Shown here piece after piece: positions 14,753 through 22,721 of a stretch of DNA of 64,000 nt. The position numbers were made by a program, and so were the translations under genes. Position 1 is the first letter of the stretch, and each line of letters starts with the position of its first letter. The DNA is taken from the NCBI RefSeq assembly GCF_022179765.1, contig NZ_BPRE01000007.1, positions 248,001-312,000 of the forward strand. Reading direction: 5' to 3'. The notes under the pieces were generated by a model, which saw only the letters and a program-made list of their open reading frames with translations, had not been told where the DNA came from and did no database searches. The DNA is from Methylorubrum suomiense (lineage in GTDB: Bacteria; Pseudomonadota; Alphaproteobacteria; Rhizobiales; Beijerinckiaceae).

Positions 14753-16483
14753 ATGGACGCGCGTCAGACCGATAAGTCGAAGCTGCCGAGCCGGCACGTG
14801 ACGGAGGGACCCGAGCGGGCACCCCACCGCTCGTATCTCTATGCCATGGGCCTGACCACCGAGCAGATCCACCAGCCGCTGGTCGGTGTGGCCTCCTGCT
14901 GGAACGAGGCCGCGCCCTGCAACATCTCGCTGATGCGCCAAGCGCAGGCGGTGAAGAAGGGCGTCGCCGCCGCCAAGGGCACGCCGCGCGAATTCTGCAC
15001 CATCACGGTCACGGATGGCATCGCCATGGGCCATGGCGGCATGCGCGCCTCCCTGCCCTCCCGCGAGGTCATCGCCGATTCGGTCGAGCTGACGATCCGC
15101 GGCCATTCCTACGATGCGCTCGTCGGGCTCGCGGGTTGCGACAAGTCCCTGCCCGGCATGATGATGGCCATGGTGCGCCTCAACGTGCCGTCAATCTTCA
15201 TCTATGGCGGTTCGATCCTGCCCGGTTCGTTCCGCGGTCGGCCGGTCACCGTGCAGGATCTGTTCGAGGCGGTCGGCAAGGTCGCCGTCGGGGACATGAG
15301 CCTCGACGATCTCGACGAGTTAGAGCGGGTGGCCTGCCCGTCGGCGGGCGCCTGCGGCGCGCAGTTCACCGCCAACACCATGGCGACGGTGTCCGAAGCC
15401 ATCGGCCTCGCCCTGCCCTATTCCGCCGGCGCCCCGGCTCCCTACGAGATCCGCGATCAATTCTGCGCCGCGGCGGGCGAGAAGGTGATGGAACTCATCG
15501 CCAAGAATATCCGCCCACGGGACATCGTGACCCGGAAGAGCCTCGAGAACGCCGCGGCGACGGTGGCGGCCTCGGGCGGATCGACCAACGCGGCGCTCCA
15601 CCTGCCCGCAATCGCACACGAATGCGGGATCGAATTCACGTTGTTCGACGTCGCGGAGATCTTCCGCAAGACGCCGTACATCGCCGATCTGAAGCCCGGC
15701 GGCCGCTATGTCGCCAAGGACATGTTCGAGGTCGGCGGCATCCCGCTCCTCATGAAGACACTGCTCGACCACGGCTACCTGCACGGCGATTGCCTTACCG
15801 TCACCGGCCGCACGATCGCGGAGAACCTCGCCAAGGTCGCCTGGAATCCCGATCAGGACGTAGTCCGCCCGGCCGACAAGCCGATCACCGTCACCGGCGG
15901 TGTGGTCGGCCTCAAGGGCAACCTCGCGCCGGAGGGGGCCATCGTGAAGGTCGCAGGCATGCCGGCCTCGAGCCAAGTCTTTACCGGGCCGGCCCGCGTC
16001 TTCGACGGCGAGGAGGCCTGCTTCGAGGCGGTGCAGAACCGCACCTACAAGCCGGGCGACGTTCTGGTCATCCGCTACGAGGGCCCGAAGGGAGGCCCCG
16101 GCATGCGCGAGATGCTCTCGACCACCGCCGCCCTCTACGGACAGGGTATGGGCGACAAGGTGGCGCTCATCACTGACGGGCGCTTCTCCGGCGCAACCCG
16201 CGGCTTCTGCGTCGGCCATGTTGGTCCCGAGGCGGCCATCGGCGGTCCGATCGGTCTCCTGCGCGACGGCGACATCATCACCCTCGATGCGATCCAGGGC
16301 ACTCTCGACGTCGCCCTTTCCGACGAGGAACTGGCCCAGCGTCGTGCCGCCTGGACACCGCGGGGCAATGCCGCGACCTCGGGCTATCTCTGGAAATACG
16401 CGCAGACCGTGGGGCCCGCCGTGAATGGCGCCGTCACGCATCCGGGCGGTGCCCAGGAGACGCACATCTATGCCGATATCTAG
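14753..16483 (+). CDS. IlvD/Edd family dehydratase, second type
   Basis: A 576-residue paralogue of IlvD with a different cluster motif. The first cysteine is in LAGCDKSLPGMMMAM, the second in VACPSAGACGAQFTANTMATVSE; the segment SAGACG replaces the TCGSCS of the gene at 7292. A third candidate ligand lies early in ASCWNEAAPCNISL. This pattern is that of the shorter dihydroxy-acid dehydratase group also seen in actinobacteria and cyanobacteria; sugar-acid dehydratases share the fold. It may be a second valine/isoleucine enzyme or a sugar-acid dehydratase. The end overlaps the start of the Sel1 protein gene by 14 bases. Confidence 0.88.
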   Translation: MDARQTDKSKLPSRHVTEGPERAPHRSYLYAMGLTTEQIHQPLVGVASCWNEAAPCNISLMRQAQAVKKGVAAAKGTPREFCTITVTDGIAMGHGGMRASLPSREVIADSVELTIRGHSYDALVGLAGCDKSLPGMMMAMVRLNVPSIFIYGGSILPGSFRGRPVTVQDLFEAVGKVAVGDMSLDDLDELERVACPSAGACGAQFTANTMATVSEAIGLALPYSAGAPAPYEIRDQFCAAAGEKVMELIAKNIRPRDIVTRKSLENAAATVAASGGSTNAALHLPAIAHECGIEFTLFDVAEIFRKTPYIADLKPGGRYVAKDMFEVGGIPLLMKTLLDHGYLHGDCLTVTGRTIAENLAKVAWNPDQDVVRPADKPITVTGGVVGLKGNLAPEGAIVKVAGMPASSQVFTGPARVFDGEEACFEAVQNRTYKPGDVLVIRYEGPKGGPGMREMLSTTAALYGQGMGDKVALITDGRFSGATRGFCVGHVGPEAAIGGPIGLLRDGDIITLDAIQGTLDVALSDEELAQRRAAWTPRGNAATSGYLWKYAQTVGPAVNGAVTHPGGAQETHIYADI

Positions 16484-17357
16484 GACTGTCTCGTTCCGGC
16501 CCATGTGGCCGGCCGGGGCCGATCCAGGTCGGCTTCGTGCGGCCCTTCTCGCCGGCTTCCTCGGCTTCACGCTGATGCTCGCCGCCAATGGTCCGACGAC
16601 CGCACTCGATGCCACCGTCCGCACCCCGGTCCCGGAGAAGGGGTTCCGGTCGGGCCGTGACGCCCTGCGCTCGGGCGTGCGCGATTACAATGCGGGTGAC
16701 AAGCAGGGCGCTGTTCGCGCGCTGGAATATGCCGCCGACCAGGGCCAGACCCTGGCCCTATGGAAACTCGGCCGCATGTACGCGTCGGGCGACGGGGTGC
16801 CTCAGGACGACTTGAAGGCGTTCGAGTATTTCACGCGGATCGCCGACGACACCACCGACGATGCGCCCGACACGCCGAATTCCGGGGTGCTGGCGAGCGC
16901 CTTCAACGCGCTCGGGACCTACTTCCTCGAGGGAATTAAGGGCACTTACGTGCGCCCGAACCCCGAGCGTGCCTACGAGATGTTCAACTACGCGGCGTCG
17001 TATTTCGGTGATCCGAACGCGCAGTACAATCTCGCCCGGCTCTACCTCGAAGGCACGGGCGTAGAGCAGGATCCGCGCAAAGCCGCGCGCTGGTTCAATC
17101 TCGCTGCGGAGAAGGGCCATCGCCCGGCCCAGGCGCTGCTGGGTGACCTGCTGGTGAACGGCACCGGCATGCCGCGTCAGACGGTCAAGGGCCTGACATG
17201 GCTCGCGCTGGCCCGCGCGGGCGTGCAGGGCTCGTCCGATGCCTGGATCGTCGATCTCTACGACAAGGCCTGGGCCTCGGCGAGCGAGGGGGATCGGGCG
17301 GATGCGATGGCGCAGGCCCAGTCGCTCTCGACGGGCTCGACCCGGCGTCGCCGTTGA
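16470..17357 (+). CDS. Exported Sel1/TPR repeat protein
   Basis: A 295-residue protein with an N-terminal hydrophobic segment (LRAALLAGFLGFTLMLAA), likely a signal or anchor, and then Sel1-like repeats. These include AVRALEYAADQGQTLALWKLGRMYASGDGVPQDDLKAFEYF, then NPERAYEMFNYAASYFGDPNAQ and YNLARLYLEGTGVEQDPRKAARWFNLAAEKGH. Such alpha-solenoids serve as protein-protein scaffolds in the periplasm, often in cell envelope or division control. The start overlaps the upstream dehydratase gene. Function otherwise unknown. Confidence 0.8.
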   Translation: MPISRTVSFRPMWPAGADPGRLRAALLAGFLGFTLMLAANGPTTALDATVRTPVPEKGFRSGRDALRSGVRDYNAGDKQGAVRALEYAADQGQTLALWKLGRMYASGDGVPQDDLKAFEYFTRIADDTTDDAPDTPNSGVLASAFNALGTYFLEGIKGTYVRPNPERAYEMFNYAASYFGDPNAQYNLARLYLEGTGVEQDPRKAARWFNLAAEKGHRPAQALLGDLLVNGTGMPRQTVKGLTWLALARAGVQGSSDAWIVDLYDKAWASASEGDRADAMAQAQSLSTGSTRRRR

Positions 17358-17458
17358 CTCGACCCGAGAGCGGATCGACACTGTGCCGGACCGTACGGAT
17401 GGTTCCGGCGGCCTGGGGTCGCCTGTACGCCCCGCGCTAAGCGCGCTAGCGTGCCAAC

Positions 17459-18001
17459 ATGGTGAATGCGTATGACAGGCACGATCCGGCGCTGACGAGA
17501 ACCGCCGCCCTGATGGCGGAAGCCGGATCCGAGGATGAGGTGATCGACGTGCTGCGGCTCACGGCCCGGTGGATCGCCGGTTCCGATGGCATTGCCGTGG
17601 TCCTGCGCGAGGGTACGTCGTGCCGCTACGTCGCGGAGGACGCGATTGAACCCCTCTGGTGCGGTTCCCGCTTCCCGCTCGACGCCTGCATCTCGGGTTG
17701 GGCGATGCTGAACGACGAGATGGTGGTGATCACCGATATCGCGTCCGATTCCCGCGTGCCCCATGCCAGCTACGTGAACAAGGCCATCTGCAGCCTCGTG
17801 ATGGTTCCGATCGGCTCGCCCAACCCCGTAGCGGCCCTGGGGGCCTATTGGTGCGCCATGGTGTGGCTGGATCCCACCGCGCTCGCACGCATCGAAGCTC
17901 TGGCCCGACAGGCGGGGGAAGCGTTGGCGCGGGTGCGTCATGCCTCGCAGATCGAACCTGTCCGGGCCGGGCGGAGAAAGCTGACCGAGGATGCCTCGTA
18001 G
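17459..18001 (+). CDS. GAF domain protein
   Basis: A 180-residue single GAF-domain protein. The pattern includes a starting helix (LMAEAGSEDEVIDVLRLTARW), IAVVLREGTSCRYVAEDA, FPLDACISGWAML, VITDIASDSRVPHASYVNKAICSLVMVPIG and a final helix. GAF domains bind small ligands such as cyclic nucleotides, tetrapyrroles or aromatics, or sense redox through cysteines; two Cys (CGSRF and CISGW) could matter here. No kinase or regulator domain is attached. It is similar to the sensory half of soluble alphaproteobacterial histidine kinases. Ligand unknown. Confidence 0.75.
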   Translation: MVNAYDRHDPALTRTAALMAEAGSEDEVIDVLRLTARWIAGSDGIAVVLREGTSCRYVAEDAIEPLWCGSRFPLDACISGWAMLNDEMVVITDIASDSRVPHASYVNKAICSLVMVPIGSPNPVAALGAYWCAMVWLDPTALARIEALARQAGEALARVRHASQIEPVRAGRRKLTEDAS

Positions 18002-18062
18002 GGCGGGATGCCGCTGCGGGGTCCACGACCGGTTCGAGCCCGAAGTAAATCTCTCGAATACC

Positions 18063-18725
18063 TCAGAAATCTCCCGCCGCCCGGTGAGCGAGCCGGATCG
18101 GCTCCGGTAGGCGGTATCGGGGCGTACAGGCAAGCACGAGAGCCACCGCGCTCGTGAGATCGGCCCGGTGTCCCGGCGAGATGAAGAGCGGGTGCTTGCC
18201 CGTTCGCGTGCGGAGGACGGCGCCGATGGTCTCGCCGCGGTCGATCAGCGGCGTGGAGGCACCCTTTTCCTCGGCAAGCGGTCCGTGCGTACCGACGAGG
18301 CGCGTCTTGCCGACGCCGATGGTCGGGCGTTCCAGCCACAGGCCCATATGGCAGGCGATGCCGATGCGACGGGGATGGGCTGTGCCCATGCCGTCGAAGA
18401 GGAACACGTCGGGCTCGGCCCTCAGCCGTCCGAACGCCTCCTCCAGCACCGGCCCTTCACGGAAACTGAGGAGCCCAGGCACGTAGGGGAAGGGTGTCGG
18501 GCGCTCGGCGGTGGCGATCTCGACCACGAGAAAACCCGGAAACGTCACGACCACGACCGCAGCACGGGAGCGCTCGTTCTTCACGCTGACATCGACGCCC
18601 GCCACGAGATGGACGGACGAGAGATCGATCGGCCGGTCGATCGCCACCTCCCCGCGCAGGCGCTTCTGCAGCGCCACCGCCTCGGACGGCGTCAGGTCCC
18701 AGGCGTGGCGCGGATAGAGGTGCAA
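18063..18725 (-). CDS. nfi: Endonuclease V (deoxyinosine 3' endonuclease)
   Basis: A 220-residue repair nuclease that nicks DNA one base 3' of deoxyinosine. The conserved blocks are LVAGVDVSV (metal Asp), YVPGLLSFREGPVLEEAF (metal Glu), DVFLFDGMGTAHPRRIGIACHMGL (Asp and His), TIGVGKTRL and ISPGHRADLTSA (catalytic His). The TTG at 18725, eight bases after the ychF stop, gives a length equal to the E. coli enzyme (223 aa); upstream in-frame codons lie inside ychF. It probably shares the ychF transcript. Confidence 0.9.
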   Translation of the reverse strand: MHLYPRHAWDLTPSEAVALQKRLRGEVAIDRPIDLSSVHLVAGVDVSVKNERSRAAVVVVTFPGFLVVEIATAERPTPFPYVPGLLSFREGPVLEEAFGRLRAEPDVFLFDGMGTAHPRRIGIACHMGLWLERPTIGVGKTRLVGTHGPLAEEKGASTPLIDRGETIGAVLRTRTGKHPLFISPGHRADLTSAVALVLACTPRYRLPEPIRLAHRAAGDF

Positions 18726-18732
18726 GGCGGCT

Positions 18733-19830
18733 TCAGTTGGCGAAGCGGAAATGTAGGACGTCACCGTCCTGCACCACGTATTCCTTGCCTTCCAGCCGCA
18801 GCTTGCCGGCATCGCGCGCGCCGGACTCGCCGTTGAGGGCGGTATAGTCCTTATAGGCGATGGTTTCCGCCCGGATGAAGCCCTTCTCGAAATCGGTATG
18901 AATCACCCCGGCGGCGGCGGGCGCGCGGGTGCCCTTGGTGATCGTCCAGGCGCGAGCCTCCTTGGGGCCGACGGTGAAGTAGGTGACGAGGCCGAGCAGA
19001 TCGTAGCCCGCGCGGATCACCCGGTTCAGGCCGGGCTCGGTCAGGCCGACCGCTTCCAGGAATTCGCCCTGGTCGGCTACCGGCATCACCGCGATCTCGC
19101 TCTCGATCTTGGCCGAAACGACGACCGCCACCGCGCCCTCCGCTTTCGCCCGATCGAACACCGCCTGGGAATGGGCGTTGCCCTTGTCGGCATCGCCCTC
19201 GTCCACGTTGCAGACGTATAGCACGGGCTTTGCCGTCATCAGGCCGAGCTGCTGGAACAGGCGTTCCTCGTCATCCTTGCGCTCGACGAGGCGCGCCGGC
19301 TTGCCGTCCCGCAGCAGCGGGAGCGCCCGGTTGACGAGGTCGAGGAATTCCTTGGCCTCCTTGTCGGAGCCCTTGGCGCGCTTCTCCAGCGCCACCACGC
19401 GCTTCTCCAAGCTGTCGAGATCGGCCAGCATCAACTCGGTTTCGATCGTCTCGATATCGGCGATGGGATCGACCTTGCCCTCGACGTGGGTCACGTCGCC
19501 GTCCTCGAAGCAGCGCACGACGTGAGCGATGGCATCGACCTCGCGGATATTGGCGAGAAACTGGTTTCCGAGCCCCTCGCCCTTCGAGGCGCCGCGGACG
19601 AGGCCGGCAATGTCCACGAAGGTGAGCCGCGTCGGGATGATCTCCTTCGACGCGGCGATCTTGGCGAGGCTGTCGAGGCGCGGATCCGGCACCGCGACCT
19701 CGCCGACATTCGGCTCGATGGTGCAGAACGGATAATTGGCGGCCTGCGCCGCCGCCGTCTGGGTCAGCGCGTTGAAGAGGGTCGACTTGCCGACGTTCGG
19801 CAGGCCGACGATGCCGCATTTGAAGCCCAT
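18733..19830 (-). CDS. ychF: Redox/ribosome-associated GTPase/ATPase YchF
   Basis: A 365-residue Obg-family P-loop protein. The G1 loop is GIVGLPNVGKSTLFNALT, G2 NYPFCTIEPNVG, and G3 FVDIAGLVRGASKGEGLGN; NVDE in place of NKxD explains the family preference for ATP. The C-terminal TGS domain ends in YVVQDGDVLHFRFAN. YchF binds ribosomes and modulates stress responses and translation. The ATG at 19830 gives the standard N-terminus. Gene order rplY-pth-ychF is a common bacterial arrangement. Confidence 0.97.
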   Translation of the reverse strand: MGFKCGIVGLPNVGKSTLFNALTQTAAAQAANYPFCTIEPNVGEVAVPDPRLDSLAKIAASKEIIPTRLTFVDIAGLVRGASKGEGLGNQFLANIREVDAIAHVVRCFEDGDVTHVEGKVDPIADIETIETELMLADLDSLEKRVVALEKRAKGSDKEAKEFLDLVNRALPLLRDGKPARLVERKDDEERLFQQLGLMTAKPVLYVCNVDEGDADKGNAHSQAVFDRAKAEGAVAVVVSAKIESEIAVMPVADQGEFLEAVGLTEPGLNRVIRAGYDLLGLVTYFTVGPKEARAWTITKGTRAPAAAGVIHTDFEKGFIRAETIAYKDYTALNGESGARDAGKLRLEGKEYVVQDGDVLHFRFAN

Positions 19831-19909
19831 GGCTGGTCCTAAAGGTCCGTCGTGATCGGTCGGGAGCCGCACCCGGTTGTGGGCTCCATCGGGGTCTGGT
19901 GCCGTCGTG

Positions 19910-20548
19910 TCAATTCGCGTCCCTGGACGCGGCCTTCGCCTTGCCGGCCTCGGCGGGCGTCTTCACCGCGTCCCATCCGCGTCCGACCATGGCGAGATGC
20001 ACTTTGTTCTGAAAGCTCGCATCTTCTCCGGCGGCCATCACGGCGGCGTGGTCGGCGATGGCCCGGCACAAATCTTCGACCCAGGGCTCCTCCGCCTTGG
20101 CGAAGTCGTTGAGGACGTAGGCATGGACCTGCGCCTTGTCACCGGGATGGCCGATGCCGAGGCGCACGCGGCGGTAATCGTTGCCGCATTGCGCCGTGAT
20201 CGAGCGCAGGCCGTTATGGCCGGCATTGCCGCCTCCCAGCTTCACCCGAAGCTTGGCCGGGGCGAGATCGAGCTCGTCGTGCAGCACGATGACGTCGGCC
20301 AGCGCGATTTTGAAGAAGCGCTGCGCCTCGCCGACCGAGCGGCCGGATTCGTTCATATAGGTCTGCGGCTTGAGCAAAATGGCGCGCTCGGAACCGAGCA
20401 CGACTTCCGCCGCCTCGCCTTGGAAGCGGCGCCGGAACGGGCTCGCTCGGTGGACGCGGGCAATCTCGTCGACCGCCAGGAAGCCGATGTTGTGGCGATT
20501 TCGTGCGTAGCGCGGGCCGGGATTGCCTAAGCCGACGATGAGCCGCAT
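19910..20548 (-). CDS. pth: Peptidyl-tRNA hydrolase
   Basis: A 212-residue esterase that releases tRNA from stalled peptidyl-tRNA. Active-site residues are visible: Asn in [18 protein letters not shown], the catalytic His of RHNIGF, Asn in [10 protein letters not shown], Asp in VLHDELDL, and the [12 protein letters not shown] loop. The C-terminal extension [14 protein letters not shown] is lysine-rich and may aid tRNA contact. It lies between rplY and ychF on the same strand, with an intrinsic terminator after rplY. Confidence 0.96.
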   Translation of the reverse strand: MRLIVGLGNPGPRYARNRHNIGFLAVDEIARVHRASPFRRRFQGEAAEVVLGSERAILLKPQTYMNESGRSVGEAQRFFKIALADVIVLHDELDLAPAKLRVKLGGGNAGHNGLRSITAQCGNDYRRVRLGIGHPGDKAQVHAYVLNDFAKAEEPWVEDLCRAIADHAAVMAAGEDASFQNKVHLAMVGRGWDAVKTPAEAGKAKAASRDAN

Positions 20549-20569
20549 GCGAATGCCCCGTTACACATG

Positions 20570-20632
20570 AAAATGCCCCGGCCGGGCGGCCGAGGCATCT
20601 CTCTGATCGACCGGGCGCGCTGCCGCGCCCGG
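20570..20632 (-). terminator. Tandem terminator hairpins after rplY
   Basis: Read on the minus strand, the rplY stop is followed by a perfect 9-bp stem (CCGGGCGCG with its complement, 20611-20632). A second 11-bp GC stem with one mismatch (20573-20598) comes next, immediately followed by TTTT (20573-20570). The second is a classical Rho-independent terminator. It would limit readthrough from the highly expressed ribosomal protein gene into pth. Confidence 0.75.
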
Positions 20633-20638
20633 ACCGGA

Positions 20639-21337
20639 TCACTCCTTGTCGGACGCGTCGGACTTCTCGTCCTCGCCGCCCTCGGTCTCCTCGGCCTCGG
20701 CCTTCTCCTCGGCGGCCTCGGCGGACTGCGCCTCGGCGATCGCGGCCTCCTCGGCCTCGACCTCGGCGCCGAGCACGGTCGGCGGCAGGATGTTGGCGAC
20801 CGTGTCGGTGGCCTCGCCGGTGTAGGTGCCCGCCGGGATCTTGATGTCGGAGACGTGGATCACGTCGCCGATCTGGCGGCCGGTCAGATCGATCTCGACG
20901 GCCTCGGGGATCTGGTCGGGCGCCACGTCGAGCGAGAGGGTGTGCAGCGCGACGTTGAGCGTGCCGCCGCTCTGCTTGATGCCGGGGGCCTCGTCCTCGT
21001 TCACGAAGTGCACGGGCACCTCGACGGTCACGGTCTGGCCGGCCACGACGCGCAGGAAGTCGACATGCATTGGCACGCCGGAGACCGGGTCGAGCTGGTA
21101 GTCGCGCGGGATCGCACGGACCTTCTTGCCGCCGACGCTGATGTCGAACAGCGTGGTCTTGAAGCCGCCTGCATAGATCAGCGTGCGGGTGCGGATGAGG
21201 TCGACGGCGATGGCCTGCGGAGCCTGGTTGCCGCCGTAGATGACGGCGGGAATCTGGCCCTGGCGACGAACGGCCCGGGCGGCCCCCTTGCCGACCCGGT
21301 CGCGTGCCACGGCCTCAAGCGACTTGGAAGCGCTCAT
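20639..21337 (-). CDS. rplY: 50S ribosomal protein bL25, CTC family
   Basis: A 232-residue long-form L25 (general stress protein CTC). The N-terminal 5S rRNA-binding domain covers about residues 1-95 (ARDRVGKGAARAVRRQGQIPAVIYGG to GVPMHVDFLRV). A beta domain follows (TVEVPVHFVNEDEAPGIKQSGG). The acidic C-terminal tail is rich in Glu and Ala (from about residue 190) and is typical of alphaproteobacteria. The ATG at 21337 is preceded by AAGGA. It is the first gene of the rplY-pth-ychF-nfi group. Confidence 0.95.
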   Translation of the reverse strand: MSASKSLEAVARDRVGKGAARAVRRQGQIPAVIYGGNQAPQAIAVDLIRTRTLIYAGGFKTTLFDISVGGKKVRAIPRDYQLDPVSGVPMHVDFLRVVAGQTVTVEVPVHFVNEDEAPGIKQSGGTLNVALHTLSLDVAPDQIPEAVEIDLTGRQIGDVIHVSDIKIPAGTYTGEATDTVANILPPTVLGAEVEAEEAAIAEAQSAEAAEEKAEAEETEGGEDEKSDASDKE

Positions 21338-21595
21338 GGCGTGATCCTTCTGATAAAAAATGGAGCCGGGCCCAACGACAAAGGCCGCCCGAAGCGGACG
21401 GCCCGACCGTTCCCAGCGCGCCCGTGCCTCCAAGGGTGTCTCAAGGGCGCGAGGCGCGCTTACACGCAAACACCCATTCTGGCAACGGCGGGCCGGTCGA
21501 ACCGCCCCCCGCCATCGCGCGTCCACCGTTCACAAGCGGGGCTCGTGTCCCCCGGGACATCCGGACTTTGCCTCCGCCCTGCGGCAACGCGCTCC

Positions 21596-21620
21596 GAAAC
21601 GATCACCGGGTGGTGCCGTT
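21596..21620 (+). promoter_or_regulatory. Candidate EcfG (general stress sigma factor) promoter
   Basis: GAAAC at 21596-21600 and CGTT at 21617-21620 are spaced by 16 bases. The alphaproteobacterial EcfG consensus is GGAAC-N16/17-CGTT, so this is one mismatch from consensus. It lies 27 bases before the start codon of the Tat-signal SDR, in the 310-base divergent region between rplY and that gene. Nothing else stands out in the region. Called by eye. Confidence 0.4.
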
Positions 21621-21647
21621 CCCATCGGCATTGCACGAGGAGCGACC

Positions 21648-22664
21648 ATGGCCACGGACGACCATAACCGAATTCCCCTTTCCCGACGCCAACTTGTGGG
21701 AGGCGTCGGTGGCGGTCTCGCCATGGCGGCGACCGCAACGGTCGCTGCCGCCGGGCCAGCGGCGGCGCAGGAGCCCGCATCGAACCCGTTGATCAACCCG
21801 ATCGACAAATACCCGAAGCCGCCCTTCAAGAAGCAGTCGCAGCCCTGGCCGGGTCTGGCCAGCCGCATGGATCCGAAGCCCGATCACGGCGAGACGAGCT
21901 ATCGCGGCTCGGGCCGCCTCGCCGGACGGAAGGCGCTCATCACCGGCGGCGATTCGGGCATGGGCCGGGCCGCGGCCATCGCCTTCGCCCGCGAGGGCGC
22001 CGACGTCGCGATCAACTACCATCCCGACGAGGAGCCGGACGCTCAGGAGGTCATCCGCCTGATCGAGCAGGCGGGGCGCAAGGGCATCGCCATCCCTGGC
22101 GACCTGCGCGACGAAGGCTTCTGCCGTTCTCTGGTCGAGCGGGCCGTTCAGGGCCTGGGCGGGCTCGATATTCTCGTCAGCAACGCCGCGCGCCAACAGG
22201 CACACGATTCGATTCTCGACATCTCCAGTGAGCAGTTCGACTGGACGATGAAAACGAACATCTACGCCCCGTTCTGGATCATCAAGGCCGCGCTTCCGCA
22301 CCTCAAGCCCGGCTCGACGATCATCGCCTCCACCTCCGAGCAGGCGACCGACCCGACGCCCGACCTCTATGATTACGCGCAGACCAAGGCCGCTACGACG
22401 AACTTCGTGCGCTCCCTCGGAAAGCAGCTCGCCGCTCGGGGCATCCGGGTCAACGGAGTCGCGCCCGGTCCCATCTGGACACCGCTGCAGGTGTCCGGTG
22501 GCGCTTCAATGGACAAGCTCGAGACGTTTGGGGGGAAGACACCGTTCGGCCGGCCCGGTCAGCCGGTCGAGCTCGCGGGCATCTACGTGCAGCTTGCCGC
22601 CTCCGATGGCAGCTACGCGACCGGGCAGGTCTACGGCGCCGCGGGCGGAAACGGTCTGCCGTAG
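21648..22664 (+). CDS. SDR family oxidoreductase with Tat-like signal
   Basis: A 338-residue short-chain dehydrogenase resembling the general-stress oxidoreductases YghA/YdaD. The NAD(P) loop is ITGGDSGMGRAAAIAF; SNAARQ, the Ser region STIIASTSEQ and the YxxxK motif in YDYAQTKAAT are intact. The first 40 residues contain LSRRQLVGGVGGGLAMAATATVAAA, a twin-arginine-like leader unusual for an NAD(P)-dependent enzyme. A long linker with PFKKQSQPWPGLASRM precedes the core, as in YdaD-type proteins. The start has CGAGGAGCG upstream. Confidence 0.87.
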   Translation: MATDDHNRIPLSRRQLVGGVGGGLAMAATATVAAAGPAAAQEPASNPLINPIDKYPKPPFKKQSQPWPGLASRMDPKPDHGETSYRGSGRLAGRKALITGGDSGMGRAAAIAFAREGADVAINYHPDEEPDAQEVIRLIEQAGRKGIAIPGDLRDEGFCRSLVERAVQGLGGLDILVSNAARQQAHDSILDISSEQFDWTMKTNIYAPFWIIKAALPHLKPGSTIIASTSEQATDPTPDLYDYAQTKAATTNFVRSLGKQLAARGIRVNGVAPGPIWTPLQVSGGASMDKLETFGGKTPFGRPGQPVELAGIYVQLAASDGSYATGQVYGAAGGNGLP

Positions 22665-22674
22665 GGGCTCCGAT

Positions 22675-22708
22675 CGACCCACCGCCGCTTGGGTGCGGCG
22701 GCGGGTCG
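22675..22708. terminator. Bidirectional terminator hairpin
   Basis: A 14-bp stem with one mismatch (22675-22688 with 22695-22708) and a six-base loop lies between the convergent SDR and sensor kinase genes. No clear T-run is present, but position and strength fit a shared terminator. Confidence 0.6.
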
Positions 22709-22721
22709 AACCGATTCTTCC

